DNA of 64,000 nucleotides from Anaspis maculata (taxonomy: Eukaryota; Arthropoda; Insecta; Coleoptera; Scraptiidae), in contig OX421963.1 of assembly GCA_949128115.1 (NCBI GenBank), positions 92,947,602 to 93,011,601 on the forward strand. Reading direction: 5' to 3'. Numbering within the stretch: the first letter of the stretch is position 1; each line of letters opens with the position of its first letter. Below the pieces are notes generated by a model, which was given only the letters and a program-made list of their open reading frames with translations, did no database searches and was not told the DNA's origin. A program made the translations under genes and the position numbers. This document shows, in pieces, positions 1 through 11,618 of this stretch.

Positions 1-298
1 CACTGCCTGTCTCGTCTCGAAATTCCGAGAAGAGACGAGACGTCTCGAGTATTCAAGGTGGATTTCCAAGTGGCACGGTTTTTTCTAATTTATGTTTGAC
101 ACTTACCTTGAACCTTTTGACACTTACTTGTCTTGTCATTCACAATGAAGTTAATTATAACAGACGAATTTTACTTCAATTTTTGGAAATTTGAGCTCAG
201 TTTGTTCGAAAATTAATGTTTTTACAACTCACCCTATGACATACAAAAAAAAAATCGTGGCAAAAAAAAAAGGTTTTAAAGGAAAAGTAACATTTTAA
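1..298. other. Left edge, no gene seen
   Basis: The first 55 bases carry GTCTC/GAGAC pentamers in both orientations (a small palindrome), like the block at 2.03-2.18 kb. This may be the inner part of an element that starts outside the window. The rest is AT-rich with no recognisable coding content. Confidence 0.4.
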
Positions 299-375
299 TT
301 TTCTAATTTAACCGACCTCGTATCTCTTACCGTTTCCAAGATACCAATGGTGAGCATCGAAATTTTCACCACCCC
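299..375 (+). mobile_element. Truncated end of the 51.8 kb foldback family
   Basis: These 77 bases match almost base for base the right terminal part of the foldback at 51829-53307, including its CACCACCC end. Only this end of the element is present. A different palindromic element begins 12 bases further on, so the copy is either truncated or was broken by later insertions. Confidence 0.65.
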
Positions 376-387
376 ATATATAAGGTA

Positions 388-982
388 TACAGGTGTCTCA
401 AAAGTAACGCATTCCGATAAAACTACGGTATATGGAAACCTCTTGAAGCCCACAAAAAATTATGAAAAAAATCTTTGACTGTTATTTTTGAAGTTATGAA
501 GGGTGAAAGGGTGGTCCTTCGATCCCTTTTAGTTCCGTTATTTTGAAAGATTTCAGTAAACTGTTTACGGGTGAGTCATAAACAAACGAAAATCCAATTT
601 CTCTAAAAAGCTCATTCCAAAAAAATTCAACAAACTCGGGTTATCTTCTGCTCTTCATCGATTAAGAAACCAAAAAAATTGTTTGCGGGCATTTTTGAAA
701 AAAAAACTTTTTTTCGAGGTTTATGGCTTACCCTGTATAGAAAGTAGGAATTTAGTACATATCCAGTGGTTGATATTTTTTACTAATGATTCTGCCACAA
801 GCAGCTTACTAAAATATTCCGAAATAACGAAACCCGAAGGGATCGAAGGACCACCCTTTGACCCTTCATAACTTCAAAAATAAAAAGATAAAAAGATTTT
901 TTTCATCATCTTTTGTGGGCTTCATAGAAGTTTCCATATACCGTAGTACCGTCGGAATGCGTTACTTTTGAGACACCCTGTA
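388..982. mobile_element. Palindromic element with TACAGG...CCTGTA ends (595 bp)
   Basis: The first and last ~190 bases are inverted copies of each other. Both carry the block GTCTCAAAAGTAACGCATTC, then a GTGGGCTTC/GAAGCCCAC block and a GAAGGACCACCCTTT block. No transposase frame is present. The ends are of the ACAGGTGTC/GACACCCTGT type that recurs through the window. I infer a non-autonomous foldback or MITE; the superfamily is not known. Confidence 0.7.
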
Positions 983-1415
983 TGTATAATGTTAAATTTT
1001 TGTCTTGAGCTGTTTTCGACTTTATTTTAACCGACATTCACTTACATTACATAATATATCATCTCTATTATTTGACTAATCGTGGAAAAACTACTTGGAG
1101 AAGTCGTTTTGGCTCCCAATTTCGTTGAATTCGGAGAAAAAATCAATATCCCTAGATAAATGCCATGTGTGTATATTCAAACTGCTCAACAACTGGAATG
1201 ACGGTATCAAAAATTTTGATCAGGCTTCATGCTTCATGAATAATTCATTAGAGTTAGAAAACAAAATTTTTCAAAGAAACGGGGATCGGTAGAACTCAGC
1301 ACAATTTTGCAATGTTCCATATTCCACCCTGTGAAAAAAGTAATTGAAAATGAAGATAAAATCTCGTCAATGGGATGGACTGCTGAAAAATGGATCTAAA
1401 AAAACTGTGAATACA
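983..1415. other. No gene seen
   Basis: AT-rich DNA between two palindromic elements. A single CCACCCTGTG end motif at about 1325 suggests a broken copy of the ACAGGGTG class. Short open frames here show no recognisable protein. Confidence 0.4.
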
Positions 1416-1859
1416 AATAAATATCGATGTTCTTCTGTCTATACACTACTTTATAAAATCGTTGTCTATTTTTTGACCAATATATATTTCGAGCTGATGG
1501 CGCTCATCTTCAGGGTTTTTTGCTACAAATAAATATATAAATGGTATGAACATACAGAAACCAAAATTCAAAATAACTCACTTTTGGATTTTTGAAAAAA
1601 GTTTTATGTCAGGATGGAAAATAATTGTCAGTTTGAATTTTGGTAATTGTTATTTTCCATCCTGACATAAAACTTTTTTCAAAAATCTAAAAGTGAGTTA
1701 TTTTGAATTTTGGTTTCTGTATGTTCATACCATTTATATATTTATTTGTAGCAAAAAACCCTGAAGATGAGCGCCATCAGCTCGAAATATATATTGGTCA
1801 AAAAATAGACAACGATTTTATAAAGTAGTGTATAGACAGAAGAACATCGATATTTATTA
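1416..1859. mobile_element. Near-perfect 444 bp palindrome
   Basis: Two arms of about 208 bases are inverted copies with only one or two visible mismatches (for example CTTTTGGATTTT against AAAATCTAAAAG). They are separated by a spacer of about 25 bases. The outer ends are AATAAATATCGATG / CATCGATATTTATT. It has no coding capacity. The arm identity implies a recent origin or ongoing gene conversion. RNA from it would fold into a hairpin of about 200 bp. Confidence 0.85.
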
Positions 1860-2640
1860 AGAAACACACTACAGACATGGAAGAATTCCTGTGGAAAATT
1901 GTAAATACAAATTCAAAATCGGTTGTGTCAATCCAGAGTTACGTAATTTTGAAAAAGGGCAAAATTTTCGATACCATGATTTCAGTTGTTGAGCAGTTTA
2001 TATATATATATATATATTATATATATACCAGTCGAGAACTTTTCGAGACGAGACAAGACGAGACGAGACGAGACGAGACTTTCAGGCCTCGAGACAAGAC
2101 CGTGCCTCTGTCTCGTATCGTTTAGGTCGAGACGAGACGAGACTACCCTGAAGTCTCGTCTCGTCTCGTCTTGCGGCATCACTAGTCTGAGTAATGTTGA
2201 AAACAAGCGAATCTCGTCATGCGTTAGTCTAATGTCAATTCAACGTTGAAAAGAATGCGCATTGCGCTGTTGCCACGTCAGGCATACTTGCAACGTTGCC
2301 ATAGCGGGTGCCAGGGTGACGTTATGTTCCCGCGACCTATATGTTAGCCAGGTATGTCCCAGCCGCAATCTGTCCAGAACAACCTGATCTAAACTCGGAT
2401 CTAAACGATTATTCGGCAAGGGAAGTGAGCTGATTGGGGGAAATTTTATCATTTGTAACCACCCGTCGATGTGCTTCCTTTATTTAGATTTGTGTGCTTT
2501 CAGTTATCGCACCAAAGAGCCATTACCTGGAAGCGTAGTTGAATAACGCTTTGGGGCGTTTGGTAGGCATGTTTGTGTATGTTAGAGTGACCGGATGTAC
2601 AGGCTTCTTTAGCCTTTTTGCACCTTTGTATGCTTTGTAA
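1860..2640. other. Spacer with (TA)n and (GAGAC)n tracts
   Basis: Holds a TA dinucleotide run at about 1999-2028 and a GAGAC pentamer block described separately. From 2185 to 2640 the sequence is mixed and GC-richer. I see no gene in it. Confidence 0.5.
2034..2184. repeat. (GAGAC)n / (GTCTC)n inverted block
   Basis: Runs of GAGAC at 2042-2082 and 2130-2148 face GTCTC runs at 2152-2170, so the block can fold on itself. It ends in CTTGCGGCATCACTA, which read backwards (TAGTGATGCCGCAAG) resembles a hAT-type terminus. The same pentamers at positions 10-50 may be the other side of one element. That link is inference. Confidence 0.55.
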
Positions 2641-3189
2641 AGGACCCTGCACATTCCTTATGGGATTTGGCTCCCCGTGGGATTTGGCTCAAACTTTGAT
2701 ATGTTGTAGCCCTTGTTGAGGAGATCAAACTTTATCATTGCGCAAATCCCCTAAACTCAACGGTTCACCCTCCAGAGGGGGTGGAATGCCGGTAGTCGCA
2801 GAACTAATTTATTGCAATTATGGACTTCAATGAGCAAAAGGTGGATCTATTTTGACGCCACGAGGTGGTTCCAGGGTTATACTTGCCATAACTTCGAACC
2901 GGTCAAACTATTTCATAGACCCCTATTTTTAGAACCACCCCTGGCATTTCGAAAAATGACTGAGAACTCAAAGTTGGATAACGACCAAAATAAACGGGGA
3001 ATTTTCTAGAATTTCTGACACGGTATGTTCAAAGTGCTGCTGATCAAGTATTTTTTGCGTATCAACCCCTAAAATCTGACGTTCTCCCTCCAATAAATTA
3101 TGAACTTCTGCTCTGCGCTACTGGAAGTAAATTGTTTATTGCTAAGTTGAAATGAACTCTACTATTTTAGCACCATATCTAGGAAAGGG

Positions 3190-3275
3190 TGATACATAGT
3201 CCGGTGGTTAAGCGTCCTAACTATGCATTTTGAGCTTAAGCAATGCGCTTTTGGGGTTTGATTGGGGGTCCCTCA
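3190..3275 (+). repeat. tRNA-like (Pol III A/B-box) segment, left arm
   Basis: CCGGTGGTTAAGCG fits an RNA polymerase III A box. GGGGTTTGATTGG about 45 bases downstream is a decayed B box. The inverted copy in the right arm (about 4943-5030) keeps a better B box, GGGGTTCGATTGG. This looks like a tRNA-derived SINE head caught in the foldback arm, not a functional tRNA. Confidence 0.45.
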
Positions 3276-4942
3276 ACCTTAATTTCAAGAGTTGGAGACA
3301 TCGGTGCACTCGATGCGGAGGGGGTCTGGGGGGCCCTTGAAAGTTGAAGGTGCGAGGCTTCCCACCAAATCACCATACCACCACGTAATTTCTACTTGGA
3401 TGTCATCAAACGACTCTAACGTACACATTGACAACATTTGTTACCATGTCCCAACAGTTCTTCACACTGAAAAAAATTAGTTCTTATGACAGATCGGAAA
3501 CAACAGTTTTTTTCAATTTTTCATCCCCACAACGAATAAACTGCCAGGTGTGGTGTCATTTTGGAGTAAACGGCATCCTCTGATTTCATTCACCGAGTCA
3601 AAATGTTTGTGAGACCACCGTGCAAAGAATGACACGCCAAGAAGTGAGCATTTTTGAGCACCTCATTTAACAGTAGTTTCTTGGCTGATACCAATCGATA
3701 TGATTGATAATTTTGTCATGGATCAATAACTTGAACTCTTTTGTAACGGTAATGCATGTGAATGAAACTCGACACGAGCGTGGAGGCTTGGAAAAAAATT
3801 ATTTTCTCCAGCGGTCGAATTTATTTCACGCCTACTGAGCGTTAGTTTGTTGGGCTCAGGCAGGCAGCGTTTGGATAGCTTTGGAAGCAAAATTTCCATA
3901 TCTTTCTGAAAAGTTAAGCAGTTTAATTCTGGAAATCGATTTATGAATCATCAATGATTGTTTTGCCGGTCAGTACCCACATGGTGGTTAACTGCAGAGG
4001 TGATGGCTAACGGCGGAGGAAATTCAACGTCCAAGATCTTATTTTCTGCCACTATGACAGTCATTTTCACGGTTGTTTTTATAAAATTATTTCTTCTCCA
4101 AACATAAGAAAACTTACACGTACAAAATTATTACAACCTTCAAGGTTGATAGAGGAAAATAGAAAATAATACTTTAAAAGTTGAATGCCCTCCGTCGTCA
4201 GCCATGATCCCTGCAGTGAATCCCCATGGGGGTACCTAGTGACTGTCAAAATAATCTTTGATGATTCTCAAATCAGTTTCCAGAATTATGCTACTCAGCT
4301 GCATAGACAGATATGGAAATTTTGTCTCCGAACCTATTCAAACGCTGCCTGCCTGAGACCAACAAACTAACGCTCAGTAGGCGTGAAATAAATTCGACCG
4401 CTGGAGAAAAAAAAAATTCCCAGGCCTCCACGCTCGTGTCGAGTTTCATTCACATGTATTACCGTTACAAAAGAGTTCAAGTTATTCATCCATGTCAAAA
4501 TTATCAATCATATCGATTGGTATCAGTCAAGAAACTACTGTTAAATGAGGTGCTCAAAAATGCTCACTTCTTGGCGTGCCATTCTTTGCACGGTGGTCTC
4601 ACAAACATTTTGACTCGGTGAATGAAACCAGAGGATGCCGTTTATTTTAAAATGACACCAAACTTGGCAGTTTATTCGTTGTGGGGATGAAGAATTGAGA
4701 AAAACAGTTTTTTCCGATCTGTCATAAGAATTAATTTTTTTCAGTGTGAAGAACTGTTGGGACATGGTAACAAATGTTGTCAATGTGTAAGTTAGAGTCG
4801 TTGAATGACATCCAAGTAGGAATTTCGTGGTGGTATGGTGATTTGGTGGGAAGCCTCGCACCTTCAACTTTCAAGGGCCCCCCAGACCCCCTCCGCATCG
4901 AGTGCACCGATGTCTCCAACTCTTGAAATTGTGGTATGGGGA

Positions 4943-5030
4943 TCCCCAATCGAACCCCAAAAGCGCATTGCTTAAGCTCAAAATGCATAGTTCGAGCTTT
5001 TTTTGGCGCTTAACCACCGGACTAACATGA
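4943..5030 (-). repeat. tRNA-like (Pol III A/B-box) segment, right arm
   Basis: Minus-strand counterpart of the left-arm segment. It has the A box GGTGGTTAAGCGC and the B box GGTTCGATTGG. Between them is a small hairpin of GAGCTTAAGCAATGCGC type. No acceptor stem can be drawn, so I do not call a tRNA gene. Confidence 0.45.
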
Positions 5031-5044
5031 TACATATTCATTCC

Positions 5045-5209
5045 TTATGTCTACCCACCCTTACCCTTATAACACCTACACCCTGGTAGTTTTTCTAGAC
5101 ATGATTAGTTCAACTCATTCAACTGGAAAATGTGCAACGAGTGCTTCCACTGCCAATTTGGGAGAAACTATTAGGGTATAGGGGCTATAGGGGTAAGGGG
5201 TAGACATAA
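5045..5209. mobile_element. 165 bp MITE nested in the foldback's right arm
   Basis: The ends TTATGTCTACCC and GGGTAGACATAA are inverted repeats. They continue inward as CCCTTACCC / GGGTAAGGGG. The left arm has no such sequence at the equivalent place (about 3180), so it inserted after the two arms formed. It has no coding capacity. Confidence 0.65.
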
Positions 5210-5778
5210 GAGATCAATATGGACCGACTTTTTTCAACACATAACATGTTACAGTCGTAGAAGCTTATTTCAACTTATCAAGAAACAATTTATTTCTTAT
5301 AGGGCAGAGCAGAAGTTGATAATTCAGTGGAGGGTGAACGTCAGACTTTAGGGGTTGGTTCGCAAGAAATAATGGATTAGCATTACTTTGAAAATACAGT
5401 GTCAAAAATTCAAAAAAATTTCTCGTTTCTTTTGGTCGTTATTCAAGTTTGAATTTTCAGTCATTTTTCGAAATGCTAGGGGTGGTTCTAAAAATAGGGG
5501 TCTATGAGATATTTTGACCAGCTCAAAGTTATGGCAAGTATAATCCTAGAACCACCTCGTGGCGTCTAAATAGATCCACCTTTTGCTCATTGAAGCCCAT
5601 AATTGCAATAAATTAGTTTTGTGACTACCGGCATTCCACCCCCTCTAGGGGGTGAACCGTTGAGTTTGGAGGATTTGCGCAATGATAAAGTTTGATCACC
5701 TCAACAAGGGCTACAACATATCAAAGTTTGAGCCAAATTGCACGGGGAGCCAAATCCCATAAGGAATGTACGGGGTCA

Positions 5779-6549
5779 TTTGAGTTGTGTACAGGGTGAG
5801 TGATAAAAATTTCGGCAGCTTAAAATTACAGCTTCATTCAAAAACGGTTTCCAATTGTCCTATACGGGCTAGAGGGGGTTCGAGTCTTCCCACTTCACCC
5901 CTTATATCTCCAGAAATGAACAGCCAAAGTTTCAATATTTTTCGGAAACTTTTGAAGCATTCTACAAACTGCCCTGGACTTCATGTCTGCGAATTATGAG
6001 TGCCCGCCCCGGAAAGATAATATTTATCTGTTCCGGCTTTTTTTTCAGAAAAAAAATTGTGTAGCGAAGGTGGATCCTTTTCGTTTTCGAGAAATCTCAT
6101 CGTATAAAAAAAGCTTGATTTGCGGTTGATGATTAATAAAAAATATATCTGGTCCAACGATTAGAAAAAATAACAAACACTTCGTGGAAACTTTCTTAGA
6201 TGCAAATACAACAATAAATACTTATTGTAAGCAATAGTCTGGTTAACTCGATAGGTATTTCAGTAAGACGAGCAGCTCGACGTCGTAATCGAAAATTTAT
6301 CATTTTTTATTCTCTCTTCAACACACTGGAGTTATTCCGCCTGCTTTATCGCGAAACACGTCAAGTATTATTAAAATCCAATTCCGTCACTATCATGAAT
6401 ACGTCCACTATTGCTGTTCTTCAATGATGGAAATTTTCATTGAACGAACCGGCTGAAACCCGTTTCAGTTTCATGATTACGGTAAGTACATCTACTACTC
6501 GGTAGTACAAAAAAAGCTTCTTTTGGCACAAAAATAGTCTCGCACTTAC
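5779..6549. other. No gene seen; probable intron
   Basis: Contains one ACAGGGTG end at 5793 with no detectable partner. The rest is AT-rich. If the exon at 6550-6718 is real, this is its downstream intron on the minus strand. Confidence 0.4.
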
Positions 6550-6718
6550 CGGAAGCTGCAGCCAGATACTGCAGGGCCGTACTTCCTTTCGTTTCCAGCG
6601 TCATCTTGTGGCTCTTGGATGGGAAATCCGGTTGTCGCACGGCGGTCGTGATCTGCAGCCTCGGATATTCGAAATGGCCGGCTTCGGGCTCCGGCGACGC
6701 ACAGTCCGCTGGCAGGGA
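6550..6718 (-). CDS. Internal coding exon of an unidentified gene
   Basis: On the minus strand a pyrimidine-rich tract leads to the acceptor TTTTGCAG. Then come 169 GC-rich bases with one open frame, then the donor GGTAAGTG. The frame starts exactly at the acceptor (phase 0) and leaves one base at the donor. It encodes about 56 residues beginning SLPADCASPEPEAGHFEYPR and ending STALQYLAAASG. Clean splice sites at both ends, a full open frame and GC content unlike its surroundings make a real exon likely. I do not recognise the protein. Neighbouring exons are not visible. A spliced pseudogene is unlikely because both splice sites are intact. Confidence 0.65.
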
Positions 6719-7365
6719 CTGCAAAATGGAAAAGCAAAAATAATATCGAAAAGTCTTCTTCTTGTCCGAGTCTTGGCGCGCGCGTCCTCGAGAGTGTTCA
6801 AGGCCGTGCACGTGGGTGCACCAGGCAGTGTCGAGTTCAAGTGGGGGTACTTCTACTGCTGTACTGAAGAACCTGGTTATATTGCAATGTTATTAATACC
6901 TTTTATAGCCTCTTCAGGTATAACTGTTTTCTTCACCGTGTAGCCTCTTCATCCACTGACTGGTGCGTGCGAGAGAGTCCTTTTAATAGCTTTTGGTGCT
7001 AATTTTAGATTTAGCATCGTTTTGGTCGATCGCTTGTTGTTTACCTTTAGAAAGAACTCCTTGAAGTTGTTGAACCTTTTGGAAACCATGGTGCACTGTA
7101 CTTATAATCCTGGATTTGAAATGATGTTACACTACTGGATGATAATATTTTTTTAAGGAGTTCGAATAAAGTAGCAAAAACACTGTTTAGATAACAAGCA
7201 CTTTGGATACTAAAAACTTCTGAGTAGTATAATGAAAGGATCGCTTCTTCTATACTTGATAAGAGTCATTACCTACCTATTCATGAATAAATAATTGCTA
7301 TACAGTGAGTCCATCAGGAGCTTATGTATCTAATCCCGTGGGATTTTGAATTAAGGAGCATATGT
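6719..7365. other. No gene seen; probable intron
   Basis: The first 40 bases (minus strand) form the pyrimidine tract of the exon's acceptor. The remainder is unremarkable; short frames here have no recognisable product. Confidence 0.4.
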
Positions 7366-8502
7366 GGAATACATTCTTTAAATGGCCAGCAATCACACCT
7401 CACCGGTTGTTTTGCTTGAATTTTTTGCAGGAGATTTATACCGGGTGAAACAGAAAAAATAAATAAAAATTCGTAGCTCCAGACTGGGAAAAGGTGGGAA
7501 GCTTAAACTACACACGTGATTTGATTATGTTGTTGTGTTGATTCCTGTTAGAGGACCCCGCACGTTTTCTATGAAAAAGTGGTTACGGTGAATTTGGCTA
7601 AATTTTTTATATGTTGTAGATCTTGATTCAAGTATTATATTCCTGAAAAATTGGACCCCTCCTATGAACAGTTTTTCCCCTACACCCCTAATAAGGCCAA
7701 AATTAGGAATAGTCTCAAATTTTTTGAAATCCATGAAACTGGTTCAAATCAAACTCGTGATCATGTGAAAAATAATAAAAAAATCCAAGTTGTGAATTGG
7801 GGTAGTCATCAAGGGGGTTGGGGGTCGAAATTGAGAAATTAAATAAAATCCCGATTTTTTTATTCTTATATAATCTGAACAGAATAATAATCGAGAAATA
7901 ATTTTGGAAAATCTAAATCAATTAATTGGGGGTTATTCTAAAGGGGGCTTGGGGTCAAAATCAAGGAAACTGAGTAACATTCCAAAACTTGCGATTCCCA
8001 TTATTGGGAAAATGATTCAAAAAAATCTAAACCAATGAGTTCTGGTGTTATTGAGGAAGTAGAGGGTCGAAATCAAGACAACAATGAAATTCTGGACCTT
8101 ACAGTTCATCTAGGAATTGATCTGGATGAATGACAACATGATAATAAAACCAATCTGCATAAAGATTGAGTTCTTTATTTCTCAACCATCCCTTTTCCCA
8201 CCCACCATAATATCCGCCTACAGCCATGTCCTAGTCCAAATGAGAATTTGTTTCAAGCATTTTGAAATTCGTGAAACTGGCTCAAATTAAGTTGAAGAAT
8301 GAAAAATGTAAGTTGTGAATTGGAGTAATTATCGAGGGGGCGGGGGTCGAAATCGAGTGAAGGAATTAGCATTCCGGGAAAAGGGTGATGGAGAAATAAT
8401 TGAAAAAAATCTGAATCAATAAATTGAGATGGTTGCCTACTGAGGGGACAGTGGTCAAAATCTAGAAAAAGAAAGAAATTCCGAAACTTTAAATTCATAT
8501 AT

Positions 8503-9039
8503 AGGGTCTTTCAATAAGAGTGATAGAACTTCAGATTGGAATTAAACAAATTATGTCGGGTTTAACGATATCTAATTGACTCTATGTGAAAGAACAGTTT
8601 TTAACATTATGTGTGGAAAATAACATCTAGTAAATGGCCTCCTCGACTTTGTCTAACGGCATGCAGACGGGAAGTTCAATTTGTGACAACTTTCTGGCAG
8701 ATATCGGGCTATATTTCAGTAATGACACGCACAATATTGTCCCTCAGGGCTTCAAGGGTTCTAGGCTTGTTCTTGTATACCAGGGACTTCACGTACCCCC
8801 ACAGAAAAAAGTCCAGGGACGTAATATCGCAAGATCTCGCTGGCCAATTAAAATCGCCGTTCCGCGAAATTGTTCTTCCTTGGAAGTTTTCGGCCAACAA
8901 GTCCCAAGGTTTCTCCTGCTGTGTGGCACGTACCCTGTCTTGTTGAAAGAAGATGATTTTGTTAAGATATACTGAGTACTTATGTAGAAAAATGACAGTA
9001 AAATCTTATCAAAGTTCTATCACTCTATTGAAAGACCCT
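8503..9039 (-). mobile_element. Deleted mariner-family element
   Basis: The ends AGGGTCTTTCAATAAGAGTG and CACTCTATTGAAAGACCCT are imperfect inverted repeats of about 28 bases. They flank a 537 bp body carrying only the 3' part of a mariner-type transposase on the minus strand. It sits at the centre of the larger foldback, so it either inserted there or forms its loop. Confidence 0.75.
8607..8960 (-). pseudogene. Mariner-type transposase, C-terminal remnant
   Basis: The minus-strand frame reads FFQQDRVRATQQE, then WPARSCDITSLDFFLWGYVK, then KPRTLEALRDNI. It continues through two in-frame stop codons (at about 8709 and 8676) to the ending SRGGHLLDVIFHT. These match the QQDGA.PH and WPPRSPDLTPLDFFLWGY blocks around the second and third catalytic acidic residues of IS630/Tc1/mariner DDE/D transposases. 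The N-terminal DNA-binding domain and first Asp are missing. The stops and the missing half make it dead. Confidence 0.85.
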
Positions 9040-10716
9040 TTGGAACTGAAAATTCAGATTTCAAAAATTGAGCCTAACTTCCAATAAAGATCTATTTTTG
9101 AAATCCCATTGAACCAACCAATGACCAAAAGCAGGATTATTTAAAAAAAGATCGTCCAGTCAATTTTTTTTGACACATGCTATATGATGAACAGCACACA
9201 GAACCGTGGAGAGCTTCTCGAGAACTGTAATTAATAATGCTGTTGCAAGTCTCGATTGCAACACCCAGCCCTCATTGTGGTTGTGGGTAGGTATCATAAT
9301 GGTTGTACCCAGGTACAACTGAGGAGGTAAGGGGTGAGGATGATCGAGAAATGATGAACTCAGTCCTTATTCACATTGGTTGTATCATCATTTTGTCATT
9401 CGCCCAGATTTTCCTAGATAAACTGGAAGTTCCAGAACTCCATTGTTTTCTCAATTTCTACCCTCTATCCCCTCAATAACACCCGAATTCATGGGTTTAG
9501 ATTTTTTTGAGCAATTTTCCCATTGCTCGTAAAATCATATATTATGGGAACCGCAAATTCCGGAATTTTACTGCGTTTTCTTGATTTCGACCCCCAGCCC
9601 CCTTTAGAATAACCCCCAATTGATTGATTTAGATGTTCCCAAATTATTTCTCGATATTATTCTGTTCAGATTATATAAGAATAAAAAAAATCGGAATTTT
9701 TAATTTATTTTCTCAATTTCGACCCCCAACCCCCCGGATAACTACCCCAATTCACAACTTGGATTTTTTAAATTATTTTTCCGATGATCACGAGTTTGAT
9801 TTGAACCAGTTTCATGAATTTCAAAAATTTTGAGACTATTCCTAATTTTGGCCTTATTAGGGGTGTAGGGGAAAAACTGTTCATAGAAGGGGTCCAATTT
9901 TTCAGGAATATATTTCTTGAGTCAAGATCTACATCATATAGAAAATTTAGCCAAATTCACCGAAACCACTTTTTCATAGGAAACGGGCGGGGTTCTTTGG
10001 TCCCAATCCATTGAATAGATTTTGAATTATTAAATAACAAAGCTTTGAACTTTGACACATTTTTAAATATTTGACAGATGACAAGCGGAGAAATACTTTC
10101 TGCTGCGTTCTTTCTGTCAATAATCTCAGCTCAAATATTCTCACCTCAGTTGGTGGTTGTGTCTCACTTGCTCCTTGGCAATTTCTCGCTTTTTCTCTCT
10201 CTCTCTAACTGAGATGAGACGAAATGAGATTTTGGTAAAAGGAAAGCGCCTTTCAACAGTTTTGAACACAATTTGTCAAGTTTTGTGACATATGCTTTCT
10301 TTGATGGTGACATTTTTGTTCGACAGATGACAACCAAAACGTACCCACTCAGCAAGAAAACATCTCTGTGACATCACTTAGATGTTCAAGTCACAACTGC
10401 GATGTTAACAAAAAAGTCTCTGCGATGTTAAGTGAACATCTCTGTTACTTCTTATGTCCGGGTAATTAGAACATGAATGAGATATCCCAAAGATGTCCAA
10501 ATGTGACATACTATCTACATCGCTATTTCACATCTCGTAGATATCACTTTTTGACGTACATGATACGTCGCATTTTGGATGTGTATTTTTAAATAAAAAG
10601 TAATTTTTCACCACTTTTCAACATAGTTTTATGTCACAGGAGGTTCCGCACCTATTTTTACTAATTTATACAATCTATACAGCACGTTTTTTCCCTAAGA
10701 AAAGTTCTTCTTCTAT

Positions 10717-10805
10717 GGCGTCCTCCGCAGGATTCGAACCTGGATCGCCACAGGTGATGGTTAGAGGCACTGCTGCCGATTCATCTAAGCTACCAACTTG
10801 TCTAC
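10717..10805 (-). repeat. tRNA-derived (SINE-like) segment
   Basis: The minus strand has TAGCTTAGATGAATCGG (A-box-like) and, 45 bases later, AGGTTCGAATCCTGC (a good B box within a T-arm). The 3' GGAGGACGCC does not pair with the 5' side, so no acceptor stem forms. I call a tRNA-derived SINE or tRNA pseudogene inside the TIR element. Confidence 0.5.
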
Positions 10806-10839
10806 TACAGTATATTTAAACAGCGCACTTGATGTTCAG

Positions 10840-11270
10840 AGATCTTCAGGGATCTTTCTCGGAATATTTCATTAAGACTCCAAACGATACACCGAGCCCA
10901 AAAAGCCTCGCTGGGGCTCGAAACGTTACAGCAAGGCACAAGGGACTCCGTTGGGGCCCCGGACATTACAATAAGACATGAACGGGAGTCATCAAAGTAT
11001 TCGAAAGCACAATAAAACAAAAAGGGGCCCATTTTGGGGTTCCGAATATCGCAAAAGCAAACGCAGACACAAGGGTTCACTAAAGGTGCGGAAGTCACGA
11101 CAAAATGCAAGAAGACCCAGTAGGCTTTCGAAAAACACAAGGAGACACAAACGGGGCACACTAGTTCGGGAAGCCACAAGCACAACAAGACACAAAAGTT
11201 GTTCCAAACGACACTTGAAGACATAAGAGGCCTCACACTAAACATGGAGACATAAGGCTGTTCTGGCATC
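10840..11270. repeat. Minisatellite segment inside the TIR element
   Basis: Degenerate ~40 base units of the form GGGCTC-GAA-ACA-AAGACACAAGGGG. They are the same type as the large array at 12.34-15.45 kb. This suggests the element captured array DNA, or that the array grew out of the element. Confidence 0.6.
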
Positions 11271-11618
11271 ACACACATGGAATATAGGACAAAACTATTC
11301 ATTAAATATTTTTCGACACACAGAGCTTAACAATGACAGCCCGCGAAATTTGAAAAATCTCTCAGTGACTACATCTCATTGACGTCAGTGAGATGTTACA
11401 TTTCGGCAAGTTGAAACCAGTAACAATGTGATGTCCGGTAGATGTCTCATGTGTGATGTTCAATTTAAGTTCATTTCGAAACATCTCTCAGACATTACAT
11501 CGTATAACATCGCGGATGAACATCACAGAGATGTGGAAGTAACGTTCATTGTGATGTTATTTTGTGACATGATTGAGATCATCTCATTTATGAAACATGA
11601 CATGCTATGCTGAGTGGG

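Larger units (their letters stand above)
2641..5778. mobile_element. Giant foldback element, arms 1.4-1.6 kb
   Basis: The left arm (2641-4033) and right arm (4177-5778) are inverted copies at roughly 85-90% identity by eye, with a loop of about 140 bases. Ends read AGGACCCTGCACATTCC and, inverted, ATGACCCCGTACATTCC. Each arm carries a tRNA-like segment. The right arm also holds a 165 bp nested MITE absent from the left arm. The terminal block, ending TTTGATATGTTGTAG, is shared in diverged form with the foldback at 7551-9999, so both belong to one family. Open frames inside are mirrored between arms and are not genes. Confidence 0.85.
7551..9999. mobile_element. 2.45 kb foldback with repeat-built arms
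   Basis: Arms of roughly 550-900 bases (7551-8500 against 9040-9999) are inverted copies. Ends are GAGGACCCCGCACG and, inverted, AAGAACCCCGCCCG. Each arm is made of degenerate ~130 base units marked by GGGGGTCGAAATC and TAATAATCGAGAAATAATT. The terminal block resembles that of the foldback at 2.6-5.8 kb. A mariner remnant occupies the centre. Confidence 0.75.
10344..11618. mobile_element. 1.28 kb TIR element with TA target site
   Basis: Starts CCCACTCAGCA and ends TGCTGAGTGGG, with TA on both outer sides. About 230 bases inside each end are rich in GATGT/ACATC motifs (ACATCTCTGTGACATC and variants), in opposite orientations. The middle holds a tRNA-like segment and a run of the same minisatellite that fills 12.3-15.4 kb. 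No transposase is present. TA duplication is typical of Tc1/mariner-mobilised elements; that assignment is inference. Confidence 0.7.

Noticed and set aside
10805..11302. A 165-codon minus-strand frame rich in Cys, Val and Leu, like a membrane protein
   Set aside because: It lies over the minisatellite inside the TIR element. Its composition is the translation of the repeat.
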